This document shows, one piece after another, positions 35,529 through 45,402 of a stretch of DNA of 64,000 bases. The notes beneath the pieces were generated by a model. That model made no database searches. It saw only the letters and a program-made list of their open reading frames with translations, and was not told where the DNA came from. Each line of letters starts with the position of its first letter. Position 1 is the first letter of the stretch. The stretch is taken from assembly GCF_024330105.1 (NCBI RefSeq), contig NZ_JANDHW010000002.1:327046-391045 (forward strand), written 5' to 3'. A program made the position numbers and the translations under genes. The stretch is from Coprobacter tertius (lineage in GTDB: Bacteria; Bacteroidota; Bacteroidia; Bacteroidales; Coprobacteraceae).

Positions 35529-35886
35529 AATAACTACTATTTACAATTATTAAAACAGATTCTTGTTCGTAATGTTCGTTGATAAAATATTATGTTTGAA
35601 AATACTTAGAATAAAAAATACCTTGAAAGTGTATATTGAACAATTTGGAGTGCAAATATAAAAGATAATCATATATATTAAATTAAAAAAATCATAAAAA
35701 TTGCCCTTACAAATATCTGTGCACAAAAATGTAAAAGATGTTATATATTTTCTACTTGTATAATCGCATAAAAATTCTTATCTTAAGAAAGATTTTATTC
35801 CGAATGGCAATTTTCTGATCATCATTGGTCGATAATGATGCTGTTGCCAGATGTATGAATATTAATAATAAGGAGAAGGTTGTTTT
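35529..35886. other. Intergenic region between the small membrane protein and KamA-like genes
   Basis: The region is AT-rich and holds the minus-strand -7 box TATATTTG (35653-35660) and the Shine-Dalgarno sequence AAGGAG (35870-35875) of the KamA-like gene. No other gene or clear hairpin was seen. Confidence 0.5.
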
Positions 35887-37980
35887 ATGAAGAATAGAAG
35901 GTTATATAGGTTATCTCTGTCTGGTTTAAAAAAGTTGTTTGCGGCTGATTTTCCCGAGATCGTGAATATGGCACTGAGCAGTGCCGGAGATGAAGATTTT
36001 AAAAAGAAATTGTTGGAATATGTTATCACTTACTCAAAAGCCGATTTAAAACAGAGAGAACACTTTTCATTGCTTATCGATAACGATGGAAAAAATATTT
36101 TCGAGTTATCTACAGGAGAGAATATGCGGGTAAATACAATTTCTGTTTTCAGGAGAGTGCTCAGGGGGGAACTTGTAGGAGACGGTTATGTCGATTTGTT
36201 GCTCGATCTTTATTATCAGTTTCGCTTTTTGCAAAATACCGGAATTTCTGTCGTACCGGTAGATACAGAAAAAAGATGGATGTCTCGATGGTCTTCGGGG
36301 CTTGATGAAAATGTTATGCAGATTAGAGCTGAAAATAAAGAAAGAATTATGCATTTGCTTGTACGTAAAATCGAAAATCGGTATAGTGAGAATGCTCGTT
36401 ATCGGTTTTCTGAAAAGATGGAGTATAATGAAAAATTGGGATTGGTTAAAGAATGGTGGAGGGATTTTCGTTTTCATTTGTCTATGGCAGTAAAAAGCCC
36501 TTCGGAATTGAATCGTTTTTTAGATTTTTCTTTATCGGAGGAGACCCTCGATATTTTGAATAAAGCTCAGAGAAAAGGTATGCCTTTTTTTGTAACTCCT
36601 TATTATTTATCGTTGCTCGATGTGTCGGGAAATCATTACGATGATAAAGCGATACGTAGTTATGTACTTTATTCAGAAAAATTAGTTGAGACATATGGTC
36701 GTATAAGAGCCTGGGAAAGAGAAGATATTGTACAAGAAGGAAAGCCCAATGCTGCCGGTTGGTTTGTCCCCGACGGACACAATATACATCGTCGGTATCC
36801 GGATGTGGCAATTTTTATTCCTGATTCTATCGGACGGTCATGCGGGGGCTTATGTGCTTCGTGCCAACGGATGTATGATTTTCAGAATAAAAGGCTCAAT
36901 TTCGAATTCGAATCCTTAAAACCAAAAGAAACTTGGGATAAAAAATTACGTAAACTAATGAAGTATTTCGAAGAAGATACACAAATTCGTGATGTACTCA
37001 TAACGGGTGGAGATGCTTTGATGAGTCAGAATAAGACACTGCGTAATATATTGGATGCTGTGTACAAGATGGCTAAAAGGAAAAAAGAAGCAAATTTAAC
37101 ACGGTCTGAAGGAGAAAAGTTTGCCGAATTGCAACGGGTTCGTTTGGGTTCTCGTTTGTTGGCTTATCTTCCGATGAGAATCGGGGATGAATTAATTGCT
37201 ATCTTGTCTGAATTCAGGAAAAAGGCGTCGGAAATAGGAGTTACGCAATTTGTTATACAAACTCATTTTCAATCTCCTTTAGAGATAACTCCCGAAGCGG
37301 AGCAGGCAATAAATAAAATATTGGCCACCGGTTGGATTATTACCAATCAATTGGTATTTACAGTTGCAGCATCGAGAAGAGGACATACCGCTCAGCTAAG
37401 ACGAAAACTCAATCAGTTGGGGGTAATCTGTTATTATACTTTTACGGTGAAAGGATTTGATGAGAATTATACCGTATTTACACCCAATAGCCGTTCTTTA
37501 CAAGAACAGTATGAAGAAAAACAATGGGGTATGATGACGGCAGAACAACAGACGGAATTATATACTCTGATTAATGGAGGAAATGTTACGGCAAAAAGTA
37601 TCCGGCAGTTTATGCGGAAATACAGGCTTCCGTTTTTAGCAACCGATCGCAATGTATTGAATTTGCCGGGAATCGGGAAAAGTATGACTTTCGTGACAAT
37701 AGGAATTACAGCCGACGGTCGTCGAATTCTTCGTTTCGAACATGATAGGGGTAGATCTCATAGCCCTATTATCGATAAAATGGGTGATGTGTATATTGTT
37801 GAAAATAAGTCGATACGTGCTTATTTACGGCAGTTGGAAGATATGGGTGAAAATCCTGATAACTATCGTAGTATTTGGTTTTACACGCAAGGAGTGACCG
37901 AATCCCGTTTTAAGGGATATGAGTATCCTGAATTTGATTTTAGAGTAACCGAACATTTCAGCAATCTGGATGCTTGTTGA
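35887..37980 (+). CDS. KamA-family radical SAM aminomutase-like protein, long form
   Basis: The 697-residue protein belongs to the lysine 2,3-aminomutase family. It has the cluster motif CGGLCASC at about 320-327, ITGGDALMSQNKTL (SAM/PLP region), a long alpha/beta barrel and LPGIGKSMTFVTIG near 600, where the Lys is a good candidate for the PLP Schiff base. Typical family members are about 400-420 residues, so about 200 extra N-terminal residues of unknown function are present. Substrate (lysine, glutamate or a protein lysine) is not resolved. An AAGGAG Shine-Dalgarno sequence lies 11 bases before the ATG. The next gene follows after 41 bases. Confidence 0.85.
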   Translation: MKNRRLYRLSLSGLKKLFAADFPEIVNMALSSAGDEDFKKKLLEYVITYSKADLKQREHFSLLIDNDGKNIFELSTGENMRVNTISVFRRVLRGELVGDGYVDLLLDLYYQFRFLQNTGISVVPVDTEKRWMSRWSSGLDENVMQIRAENKERIMHLLVRKIENRYSENARYRFSEKMEYNEKLGLVKEWWRDFRFHLSMAVKSPSELNRFLDFSLSEETLDILNKAQRKGMPFFVTPYYLSLLDVSGNHYDDKAIRSYVLYSEKLVETYGRIRAWEREDIVQEGKPNAAGWFVPDGHNIHRRYPDVAIFIPDSIGRSCGGLCASCQRMYDFQNKRLNFEFESLKPKETWDKKLRKLMKYFEEDTQIRDVLITGGDALMSQNKTLRNILDAVYKMAKRKKEANLTRSEGEKFAELQRVRLGSRLLAYLPMRIGDELIAILSEFRKKASEIGVTQFVIQTHFQSPLEITPEAEQAINKILATGWIITNQLVFTVAASRRGHTAQLRRKLNQLGVICYYTFTVKGFDENYTVFTPNSRSLQEQYEEKQWGMMTAEQQTELYTLINGGNVTAKSIRQFMRKYRLPFLATDRNVLNLPGIGKSMTFVTIGITADGRRILRFEHDRGRSHSPIIDKMGDVYIVENKSIRAYLRQLEDMGENPDNYRSIWFYTQGVTESRFKGYEYPEFDFRVTEHFSNLDAC

Positions 37981-38021
37981 ATTATATCGTTGAAGATGAG
38001 TATTTTAAAAAGAATTTGAAT

Positions 38022-38342
38022 ATGAGTTTATTTGTTTTTTCGGCCATTTTGGGCATAATTATTGCGATAATAGACGTTGTACCGATGATTATGAAGAAAA
38101 TGCCCTGTTATTCTATAATAGCGGCCTTTTTTCATTATTTTTTCGTAACAATTGTAATTGTAAATACCGATATTCCCGGTTTACCATGGTGGTTGAAAGG
38201 GGGTGTTATCGGATTGGCTTTAATGTTGCCAATGCTTATTCATGTAGGACATGATGACAAAAGGCCTATACCGGTAATAACGGCGAATGCGATAATATTG
38301 GGAACGGTGGTATCAGTAGCCACTCATTATTATTATTTCTGA
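38022..38342 (+). CDS. Small hydrophobic membrane protein
   Basis: The 106-residue protein has four hydrophobic segments (about 1-18, 26-46, 53-70, 82-104) and little soluble sequence (HVGHDDKRPIP in a loop). I do not recognise a family. The frame is open from a TTG at 37974 overlapping the previous gene, but the ATG at 38022 keeps the first helix intact and is preferred. It ends 2 bases before the end of the convergent mnmA gene, with no terminator between them. Confidence 0.65.
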   Translation: MSLFVFSAILGIIIAIIDVVPMIMKKMPCYSIIAAFFHYFFVTIVIVNTDIPGLPWWLKGGVIGLALMLPMLIHVGHDDKRPIPVITANAIILGTVVSVATHYYYF

Positions 38343-38344
38343 CT

Positions 38345-39415
38345 TTACCGGTTAGTGATAACGGCGCTTCCATAACATAGTTTTAGGCTTCTGTCGTATA
38401 AAACGGCAAATTGCCCGGGAGCAATGCCTTGTATCAGCGTATCCGAGTGCAGGGTATATAATCCGGTAGTTGTATCTCGGGAAAGGATTCCTTCCGAAAA
38501 TTCGGGTGTATGACGATTTTTAAAAGCGACTCGTACGGGTAAATCTGTCTTTTTCCATGGATTGTCAGTGATAAAATGGAGTCCGTCGAGAAAGAGATCG
38601 TATCCGTATTGTTTTTCGGTATCGTATCCGTTCGAAACGAAAATTACATTATCTTCAATATTTTTTCCTACGACGAACCATGGTCCCCCGCTGAGTCCGA
38701 GGCCTTTTCTTTGACCGATAGTATGAAACCAGTATCCCCGATGTTTGCCCAAGATTTTCCCGGTTTCGAGTTCGACAATTTTCCCTGGTCGTTCCCCTAA
38801 CTGTTGTCGTATAAAATCGTTATAGTCAATTCGCCCTAAAAAACAGATGCCCTGGCTATCTCTTCTGTTTGCATTAGGGAGTTTTGCCGCTAAGGCGATA
38901 TTACGGACTTCGTTTTTTTGAAGATTACCGATCGGGAACAAAATTTTGGAAACTTGCCGGTAATTGATTTGCCCTAAAAAGTAGGTTTGATCCTTTCGTT
39001 TGTCCGCTGCTGTAGAAAGATACGTGAGGCCGTTTATTTCGGTAGTTGTGGCATAATGACCTGTCGCAATTTTATCGAAATCCTTACCCCAGTTTTGTTC
39101 GAAATATCCGAATTTGATAATCTTGTTGCACATCATGTCTGGATTAGGGGTAAGACCTCGTTTTACCGCATCGAGAGCATATTGCATGACGTGTTCCCAG
39201 TATTCTTTATGTAATGAGACTTCTTCGAGCCGACAGCCGTATTTATGGGCCAGCCAGGTAACGATTTCTATGTCTTCTTCGGCAGAGCAATCCCCTTGGC
39301 CGCCTTCCATTCCGATACGTATATAAAATAATACCGGATTCTCCCCGGCTTCTTTTAACCGGTGTACGACAACGGCACTATCGACACCTCCCGAAACTAA
39401 TGCGGCTATATTCAT
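38345..39415 (-). CDS. mnmA: tRNA-specific 2-thiouridylase MnmA
   Basis: The 356-residue enzyme thiolates U34 of Lys, Glu and Gln tRNAs. The PP-loop SGGVDS lies at residues 8-13, the first catalytic Cys in [15 protein letters not shown] near 97, and the second Cys in DSQGICFLG near 195. The C-terminal beta-barrel follows ([14 protein letters not shown]). The region after the PP-loop ([16 protein letters not shown]) is atypical compared with the canonical form, and Bacteroidales often carry two MnmA paralogues, so this may be the diverged copy. A -7 promoter box lies at 39436-39443. Confidence 0.92.
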   Translation of the reverse strand: MNIAALVSGGVDSAVVVHRLKEAGENPVLFYIRIGMEGGQGDCSAEEDIEIVTWLAHKYGCRLEEVSLHKEYWEHVMQYALDAVKRGLTPNPDMMCNKIIKFGYFEQNWGKDFDKIATGHYATTTEINGLTYLSTAADKRKDQTYFLGQINYRQVSKILFPIGNLQKNEVRNIALAAKLPNANRRDSQGICFLGRIDYNDFIRQQLGERPGKIVELETGKILGKHRGYWFHTIGQRKGLGLSGGPWFVVGKNIEDNVIFVSNGYDTEKQYGYDLFLDGLHFITDNPWKKTDLPVRVAFKNRHTPEFSEGILSRDTTTGLYTLHSDTLIQGIAPGQFAVLYDRSLKLCYGSAVITNR

Positions 39416-39435
39416 GATCTTATTCTTATCGGCTG

Positions 39436-39443
39436 CAAATTTA
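39436..39443 (-). promoter_or_regulatory. -7 promoter box for mnmA
   Basis: The minus strand reads TAAATTTG, matching TAnnTTTG, 21 bases before the start codon. Confidence 0.45.
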
Positions 39444-39477
39444 AAAAAAATGATATATGTATATTGTTGGGGAATAA

Positions 39478-39509
39478 AAAAGGTTGTTATCGATTGATAA
39501 CAACCTTTT
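39478..39509 (-). terminator. Terminator of the S46 peptidase unit
   Basis: Arms AAAAGGTTGTTATC (39478-39491) and GATAACAACCTTTT (39496-39509) are perfectly complementary with a 4-base loop. On the minus strand the hairpin is followed by a T run, 22 bases after the peptidase stop. Confidence 0.9.
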
Positions 39510-39530
39510 AAAGTCTTGGTATATGCTTAT

Positions 39531-41696
39531 TTATTTTACAAGGTTCATCTCTTTGAGCAGATGTCCGGCGTTAGCATATTTATCGATTATAAATAATATG
39601 TAGCGTATATCTACGCTGATTGTACGTTGAAGATCGGGTTCGAAGACGATGTCTCCACTCATTGCTTCCCAGTTTCCGTCGAAAGCGGCACCGATCAGTT
39701 CCCCGTTTGCATTTATAACGGGGCTGCCTGAATTACCTCCGGTGATATCATTATTAGAGATAAAGCAGCAGGGCATTTCTCCGTTTTTCATTGCATAAGG
39801 GCCGAAATCTTTGGTTTCGTACAATTTTTTCAATTTTTCAGGTACTACAAATTCCCAGTTATTGGGATCTTCTTTTTCCATTACGCCTTTGAGTGTAGTA
39901 TAATAATTATCGATGATACCGTCGGCAGGAGAGTAAGGCAGTACCTGTCCGTAAGTAAGACGAATCGAGAAATTGGCGTCGGGATAGGCCGGTTTATCCG
40001 CGTTCATTTCGAGTAATCCTTTGATGTATTCTTTGTTGGCCAACGCAAAATCATTATTATAAGGAATCAGTTCTTGTGTGAGTTCATATCCTTTTTTCGA
40101 AACAGAGCGGGAGAACATAATCATAGGATCGTTCTCGATTGCTTTTACAGTAGGCTTTTTTAGGAATTTTTCGAAATTTTCATCACTACCGAAAATCGAT
40201 TTTTTAAAACAATCATCGATAAATTTATCAGTGTTTCCTTTGTACTTTTTATCGATATATGCAAAAATGTCGGGACGATCAGCAGGGGGAATATCCTTCA
40301 TATAAGCCTTCAGCATTGCTTTGGCAACTCGGTTGTCTACTTTGCGGTTATAATCTTTATTGGCAAATATTTGGTAACTTTCTTTCAGGTTATCGAGTTC
40401 TTTGGCGATTATGTCTTTATTTTTACTTTTAATCGCTTTTACTAATTTAGGACTGATATAAGGTACTTTTCTGAATTCTATACCTTGATACAATGCTTCG
40501 GTAAGTGTCCGTAACTGATATTTTATAGAATCGGTATTTTCTATAGCTACTTTCAGGCTGTCGAGGGCTCTCAGGTATTCGGGTTTATTGTTATCCAGCG
40601 CCCATTTTCGGAATGCCGCTTCTTCTTTTTCTTTCTGACCGATAACATCGAGTTTATCGATGCCCCGGTTCATTCCGATAGAGTTTTTCCAGTAATTACT
40701 CGAAGCGGCATATTTTGCCGAATATTGAATACGCACTTGCGGATCGGCTAACATTTCGTCGAGCATTTCCTTTTGGCGTACATCCCTTATTTTTATCATA
40801 CGGTCGTTGATGATATTTCTCCGTTGTTTTACTTCCCATGAAGTATAGTAACGGTTTGTTGTTCCCGGAAATCCCATAATCATGGCAAAATCGTTTTCTT
40901 CAATACCTTTCAGAGATATATTCAAGAACCGTTTAGGTTTCAGGGGAACGTTTTCGGGGGAATACTCTGCCGGTTTCCCGTCTTTGCCCATGTATACGCG
41001 GAATAGGGAAAAATCGCCGGTATGACGGGGCCACATCCAGTTATCGGTATCGGCTCCGAATTTACCGATCGACGAAGGGGGGGCTCCTACCATACGTACG
41101 TCGTTATATACATTCATTGTAAACATAAAGTAACGGTTTCCGCCATAAAACGGTTTTATGACTACCTCTACATAAGGATGTTCCTCGAGATATTCTTTAC
41201 CGATGCGATTAACCGCTATTTCGTGAAGGAATTTAGTATCGAAAGGTTTCATAATATTGCTTGTACTGTCTTTCTCCAATTCTGTCTTCACTATGTCGGT
41301 TACTTCTTCGATTTTGTCGATAAAACGTACCTGTAATCCCGGAGTAGGGAGTTCTTCACTGCGGTTCATCGCCCAAAAACCGTCTTTCAAATAATCGTGT
41401 TCTACCGTACTGTGCTGTTGTATCGACCCGTATCCGCAGTGGTGGTTGGTGAGGATAAGGCCTTCCGGAGAAATGACCTCACCGGTACAACCGCCGCCGA
41501 AAATTACGATAGCGTCTTTTAACGAGGTGCTGTCGGGATTATATATATCGTCGACATCGAGTTTCAGTCCCAGTTCTTTTAGTTTTTCGGCATTTTGTTG
41601 TTTCAGTAACGGAAGCAACCACATGCCTTCATCTGCTTTAACAGGTGCGAATAAAGTCGCGAATGCCAGTGGCAGAATCAGTTTGTTTAGTTTCAT
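39531..41696 (-). CDS. S46 family dipeptidyl-peptidase (DPP7/DPP11-type)
   Basis: The 721-residue secreted serine exopeptidase has a signal peptide (cleavage near KADEG, residue 21), the catalytic His in ILTNHHCGYGSI (about 83-94), an Asp-containing segment DTDNWMWPRHTGDFSLFRVY and the catalytic Ser in GGNSGSPVINANGELIG near 655. The downstream segment DGNWEAMSGDIVFEPDLQR is closer, by memory, to DPP7-type than to the acidic-specific DPP11, so a broad specificity is more likely. It would remove dipeptides from peptides in the periplasm. It lies 29 bases after an outer-membrane receptor gene in the same direction, suggesting a peptide-use unit. Confidence 0.9.
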   Translation of the reverse strand: MKLNKLILPLAFATLFAPVKADEGMWLLPLLKQQNAEKLKELGLKLDVDDIYNPDSTSLKDAIVIFGGGCTGEVISPEGLILTNHHCGYGSIQQHSTVEHDYLKDGFWAMNRSEELPTPGLQVRFIDKIEEVTDIVKTELEKDSTSNIMKPFDTKFLHEIAVNRIGKEYLEEHPYVEVVIKPFYGGNRYFMFTMNVYNDVRMVGAPPSSIGKFGADTDNWMWPRHTGDFSLFRVYMGKDGKPAEYSPENVPLKPKRFLNISLKGIEENDFAMIMGFPGTTNRYYTSWEVKQRRNIINDRMIKIRDVRQKEMLDEMLADPQVRIQYSAKYAASSNYWKNSIGMNRGIDKLDVIGQKEKEEAAFRKWALDNNKPEYLRALDSLKVAIENTDSIKYQLRTLTEALYQGIEFRKVPYISPKLVKAIKSKNKDIIAKELDNLKESYQIFANKDYNRKVDNRVAKAMLKAYMKDIPPADRPDIFAYIDKKYKGNTDKFIDDCFKKSIFGSDENFEKFLKKPTVKAIENDPMIMFSRSVSKKGYELTQELIPYNNDFALANKEYIKGLLEMNADKPAYPDANFSIRLTYGQVLPYSPADGIIDNYYTTLKGVMEKEDPNNWEFVVPEKLKKLYETKDFGPYAMKNGEMPCCFISNNDITGGNSGSPVINANGELIGAAFDGNWEAMSGDIVFEPDLQRTISVDIRYILFIIDKYANAGHLLKEMNLVK

Positions 41697-41725
41697 AAGT
41701 TTTGGTTTTATGGTTGTATATTAAA

Positions 41726-43828
41726 TTAATTTTTCATGAATAAGTTCCATCCTATATCCAGCCAAACGATACGGTTGTCGCGGCTTTTTACCGTGCGTTT
41801 ATATAACGATGCCGTATCTACGACCGTAATTTCTCGAGAAGAACCCAGCCAATCGTCTATGCTCAGATTAACATATCCTTTCCCTTTGCATATAATTTGA
41901 TTGATACCGGTATCTATCCGGTATCGAGAGCGTATCGTACCTTGTGCTGTGGTAACATCGGTAATATATGTTCCATTGCATTGTAAGGTAGTAGATGGTG
42001 TCATTCTGAAAGCGAGACCGCCTTTTACTTGTCCGGTCCATCCGTTACGCTTTTTCCCTTTTTTATCGGCTTGTATTTCATCATGAAATACGCAGCCGTT
42101 AATATCTATGCATATCCACTTTAAAGGTTCGAATGCCATTTCGGTTTCTAACCCTGTAGTTCGGGAATTATACAGATTCGATATGGTGGTCATATCGGGT
42201 CCGGTGAGCAAAGATACGATAGAATTTTTCCTGTTACGGTAAAAAACTGAAAATTTCATTTCTGAGAAGCGGGATATTCTATAATAGTATCCTATATTCA
42301 GACTATTGGTAATTTCCGGTTTTAACAGCGGGTTACCCTGTATTTTGTCGGCAGGATCGCTTTCATCGATAAAGGGGTTCAGTTCAGCGATGGTCGGTCG
42401 GTTGGTACGTTGCGCGTATTGAGCAGAAAATGTATGCTTATCGAAACAGAATTCTGCTAAAATGTTGGGGTACAGATGCCAGTAATCATAAGCCGTTTTT
42501 GCATCCGTATCTATCCGGGATACGACCCGGTGAACATATTCTCCTCTTAATCCTATTTCTAATTTCAATATTTCGTCGAAGTTCATTTCTCCCTGTAAAT
42601 AGAGAGCTTGTATGTTGCGTGTCAATTTTGTTTTCCAGGAAGCGGACGGAACTTCAGAAAAAATATCGTTAGAAAACATTTCTTTTAAGTTGCGGCTATT
42701 ATTCTGTAGTATTCTAGACATATAACCCGTATGTAGTTTAAAAATATCGTTTACCTCGGAACTAAAGTCTATACGGGCATCATATTCGTTAGAATTCTGG
42801 TCGATAAAAAGGTTATCTCGTATCAAATTTGGTTTGGGAACGATAATGGTTCTATCGTAAGCATTATTTTCGTCATAAAGAGTATGCCGGTAAGAAAAGT
42901 CTGTATTTATACGGTTTTTCCCTGATTTGCCTATGCTTTGTATATAAAAGATATTTGCAGATAAATTGTTGTTTTTGAGATTGTTATTTCTAACAATGCG
43001 TAATTCTTTAGGAGGTTCTGTATTATGTATATTCCCGATACGGTCGTAACGGGTTTGGTAAAAGAATAAAGTTGTTCCCGCTTTTCTGTAATTTTTCTCC
43101 GCATTCTCGTATTTAAAACCTAAATCTGCAAATACAGTTTCGGGGCGTGCTTTTGCCGTATTATCTTGTAACTGGGTTGATTCTTTATCACTGTTTCTGT
43201 TTTTTACAATCGTATTGTCGAATGAGCGTGTCCGGTATTCTTTTTTATATTCGGCACCAGCATCGAAAGACCAGTGATTTCCAAACGGCATTCCTATTTT
43301 TACACCTGCCTGGTAGCGATCGTTGTTTGCTGTTGCCGCATGTACACTTGTTGTAAAATTTTGAGTATAATTGCGTTTGAGTATAATATCGATGATTCCT
43401 CCATCGCCGTCGGGAATATTTTTAGCTCCGGTTCTCGGTATGTTTTCGGTAACGATACGATCTATGGCTGCAACAGGTAATTGTATGACGACTTCGTCGC
43501 GTTTTTCCCCCATCAATGCGGTCGGTCGTCCATCGATAAGAATACTTATTTTATCCGATCCCCGTAGTCTGATTATACCGTCGATTTCGCAATCTATCGA
43601 TGGGATACGGGAAAGTAACGCATTTAGTGAAGCGCTGTTGGGGTGTATAACTTCACGGGGAAACGTAGTTGCCAGTGTTCCTCTACCTATTTTATGAGGA
43701 TAAATGGTAGTTATATCTACTTCGTCGAGTTGACGATGCAGAGGAATTGAATCATTTATTGCGAATGTGTTGGAAATGTAAAATAAAGCTGTTATGCAGA
43801 TTATCGCTGCTAAGGCGCGTTGCATCAT
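41726..43828 (-). CDS. TonB-dependent receptor-like outer-membrane protein
   Basis: The 700-residue protein has a signal peptide (cleavage near NTFAIND), a plug domain (about 60-160: NALLSRIPSIDCEIDGIIRL, DKISILIDGRPTALMG, VTENIPRTGAKNIPDGDGGI) and a large C-terminal beta-barrel of the OMP_b-brl_3 type, ending in LDIGWNLFMKN. No N-terminal CarboxypepD_reg-like domain is visible, so it is not a SusC protein. It is followed by the S46 dipeptidyl-peptidase gene after 29 bases and probably supplies or takes up peptides, or a ligand tied to peptide metabolism. No SusD partner is present. Confidence 0.87.
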   Translation of the reverse strand: MMQRALAAIICITALFYISNTFAINDSIPLHRQLDEVDITTIYPHKIGRGTLATTFPREVIHPNSASLNALLSRIPSIDCEIDGIIRLRGSDKISILIDGRPTALMGEKRDEVVIQLPVAAIDRIVTENIPRTGAKNIPDGDGGIIDIILKRNYTQNFTTSVHAATANNDRYQAGVKIGMPFGNHWSFDAGAEYKKEYRTRSFDNTIVKNRNSDKESTQLQDNTAKARPETVFADLGFKYENAEKNYRKAGTTLFFYQTRYDRIGNIHNTEPPKELRIVRNNNLKNNNLSANIFYIQSIGKSGKNRINTDFSYRHTLYDENNAYDRTIIVPKPNLIRDNLFIDQNSNEYDARIDFSSEVNDIFKLHTGYMSRILQNNSRNLKEMFSNDIFSEVPSASWKTKLTRNIQALYLQGEMNFDEILKLEIGLRGEYVHRVVSRIDTDAKTAYDYWHLYPNILAEFCFDKHTFSAQYAQRTNRPTIAELNPFIDESDPADKIQGNPLLKPEITNSLNIGYYYRISRFSEMKFSVFYRNRKNSIVSLLTGPDMTTISNLYNSRTTGLETEMAFEPLKWICIDINGCVFHDEIQADKKGKKRNGWTGQVKGGLAFRMTPSTTLQCNGTYITDVTTAQGTIRSRYRIDTGINQIICKGKGYVNLSIDDWLGSSREITVVDTASLYKRTVKSRDNRIVWLDIGWNLFMKN

Positions 43829-43858
43829 GTGTAAAACCGTAACCTGATTAATTTTTGC

Positions 43859-43866
43859 AAAGGTAA
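43859..43866 (-). promoter_or_regulatory. -7 promoter box for the receptor-S46 peptidase unit
   Basis: The minus strand reads TACCTTTG, a perfect TAnnTTTG match, 31 bases upstream of the receptor start. Confidence 0.55.
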
Positions 43867-43892
43867 CGATTTTTGATAAAGCAGCAAGCGTG

Positions 43893-44816
43893 CTATTCGT
43901 AATAATCTATTGTCCGGGTAGCCTGAGAGGTGACAATGCCCTTTTCTGTAATCTGTTTTTGGGTCCAGTTTCCTTGTTTGTCGTAGCGGTATCCTATTAG
44001 CGATATAGCGGGTGAAATATTATTTGGGTCGGTTATGGTAATAGATACCGGGTTTCCGTAACGATCGTACTTTGTAACGGTATCGATTGTTCCCCCTGGT
44101 GCGAATTGTTTTGTTTCCGAATTGTTTATATTGCCGACAGAGTCGAGTGATGCGTTATATGTTTCGGTTATTTCATTATTTTTACCGGTACGGGTATAAC
44201 TTGTAACATGTCCGGCAGAATCGTATTGTAAAGTTATGGTATATTTGAGTTTGTTTCTTCCGTCGAAAAATCTTTTCAGAGTATTGTAACCTTTATTGTC
44301 GTAAATGAGTTCTTCTTTTTCTACCGGAAAATTAAACGAATTGTATTTTGTTATTTCGACAGGTGCATTTTGTGCATTGTATTTATATGTAATTTGGGAT
44401 TTAGGATAAAAAGCACCTCGATAGACATTTACCTGTATGCAGTTACCCGAGTTGTCATAACTGTATACGACTCTTGTTACTAAGTTGCCGTACATATCGG
44501 TGTAGTCGGCTTTTGAAACCAGGCCTTGCGAGTTTAGTTCGAGATTGACAGCACCGATAAGAGTATTATCGAGGCTGAGCATTTGTTGTTCTATGCGCAG
44601 GCCGTTGCGGTTATATTTGTCTATGAGTATATAGCTTGCCGTATCTTGTGAAGCCCCTGTTTCTGAAAACAAATAAGTCGTATGTACATGAGACACTTTT
44701 CCCTTGAGGTCTGATTCAAATTGCTGGGTTTCATAAGATCCTTCTCCATTTTCTTCCTGGGCCATAATCGTACAGAACTGAAATAAAAATAAAAGTAATA
44801 GACCGGTATATTTCAT
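43893..44816 (-). CDS. Secreted YD-repeat-like protein of unknown function
   Basis: The 307-residue protein has a signal peptide (MKYTGLLLLFLFQFCTIMA). A series of RHS/YD-type repeats follows: YSYDNSGNCIQVNVY, YKYNAQNAPVEITKYN, YDNKGYNTLKRFFDGR, LQYDSAGHVTSYTR, KYDRYGNPVSITI, YRYDKQGNWTQKQI. Such repeats form beta-strand spirals. There is no toxin domain, and the length is far below that of RHS toxins. It probably serves as an envelope or surface protein; the role is unknown. It is divergent from the DUF695 gene. Confidence 0.75.
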   Translation of the reverse strand: MKYTGLLLLFLFQFCTIMAQEENGEGSYETQQFESDLKGKVSHVHTTYLFSETGASQDTASYILIDKYNRNGLRIEQQMLSLDNTLIGAVNLELNSQGLVSKADYTDMYGNLVTRVVYSYDNSGNCIQVNVYRGAFYPKSQITYKYNAQNAPVEITKYNSFNFPVEKEELIYDNKGYNTLKRFFDGRNKLKYTITLQYDSAGHVTSYTRTGKNNEITETYNASLDSVGNINNSETKQFAPGGTIDTVTKYDRYGNPVSITITDPNNISPAISLIGYRYDKQGNWTQKQITEKGIVTSQATRTIDYYE

Positions 44817-44860
44817 TTGATTTATTTTTTAATTATCCAACAACGAGAATGCGATGAATG

Positions 44861-44894
44861 TTTGATTTATATCCGGTAATTTCAGTTATCTTTG
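44861..44894 (+). promoter_or_regulatory. Promoter of the DUF695 gene
   Basis: TTTG (44861-44864) and TATCTTTG (44887-44894) are separated by 22 bases, one more than the usual spacing. The start codon is 50 bases downstream. Confidence 0.5.
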
Positions 44895-44943
44895 TCTTTA
44901 TAGGAAATTTTTTTTATACTCGTTAAAATAATGAAGATAAAAT

Positions 44944-45402
44944 ATGAAACTTACTGACGATTGGTTTACCGCACTTTCTGAGAATGAAGCGGGCGATATG
45001 ATGGTTGTATGCGGCAGGGATAATATTACTCCTTTTATCGAATCGGGAAAATTTAAGGAAAGGGCTGAAGTTTATTGGCGTTACAAGGGGGAAACGAAAG
45101 GAATGCCTTCGGATGAGGAGGCCCGCCGGATGGAACCCGTGCAAGAAGCTTTAAAAAAAGCGATGGAAAAAGATAAACTGGCTATACTTACGGGGGTTTA
45201 TACCGGAGGAGACGAACGTATTTGGGTATTTTATACGCGAAATGTGCCAGCCTTTGGCCAAATGCTTAATAAAGCGTTAGAGCCTTTTGAATTACTGCCC
45301 ATTGAAATTTATACGGAGAAGGATCCCGACTGGACCGAATATCATGAAATGTATGAATTGAAACCTGAAAACGGCGAAGGCGATACCGAAGAGGATTATT
45401 AG
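44944..45402 (+). CDS. DUF695 family protein
   Basis: The 152-residue soluble protein (MKLTDDWFTALSENEAGDMM) has the DUF695 pattern: an N-terminal strand-rich half with VVCGRDNITPFIESGKFKER, a helix with MEPVQEALKKAMEKDK, and a strand IWVFYTRNVPAFGQMLNKAL, ending in an acidic tail (ENGEGDTEEDY). No reaction is known. The acidic tail suggests a cytosolic location. The stop overlaps the end of the convergent glycosyltransferase gene by 4 bases. Confidence 0.8.
   Translation: MKLTDDWFTALSENEAGDMMVVCGRDNITPFIESGKFKERAEVYWRYKGETKGMPSDEEARRMEPVQEALKKAMEKDKLAILTGVYTGGDERIWVFYTRNVPAFGQMLNKALEPFELLPIEIYTEKDPDWTEYHEMYELKPENGEGDTEEDY

Noticed and set aside
43893..44816. YD-repeat protein as an RHS toxin
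   Set aside because: It is only 307 residues, has no toxin tip domain, no immunity gene and no secretion system genes nearby.
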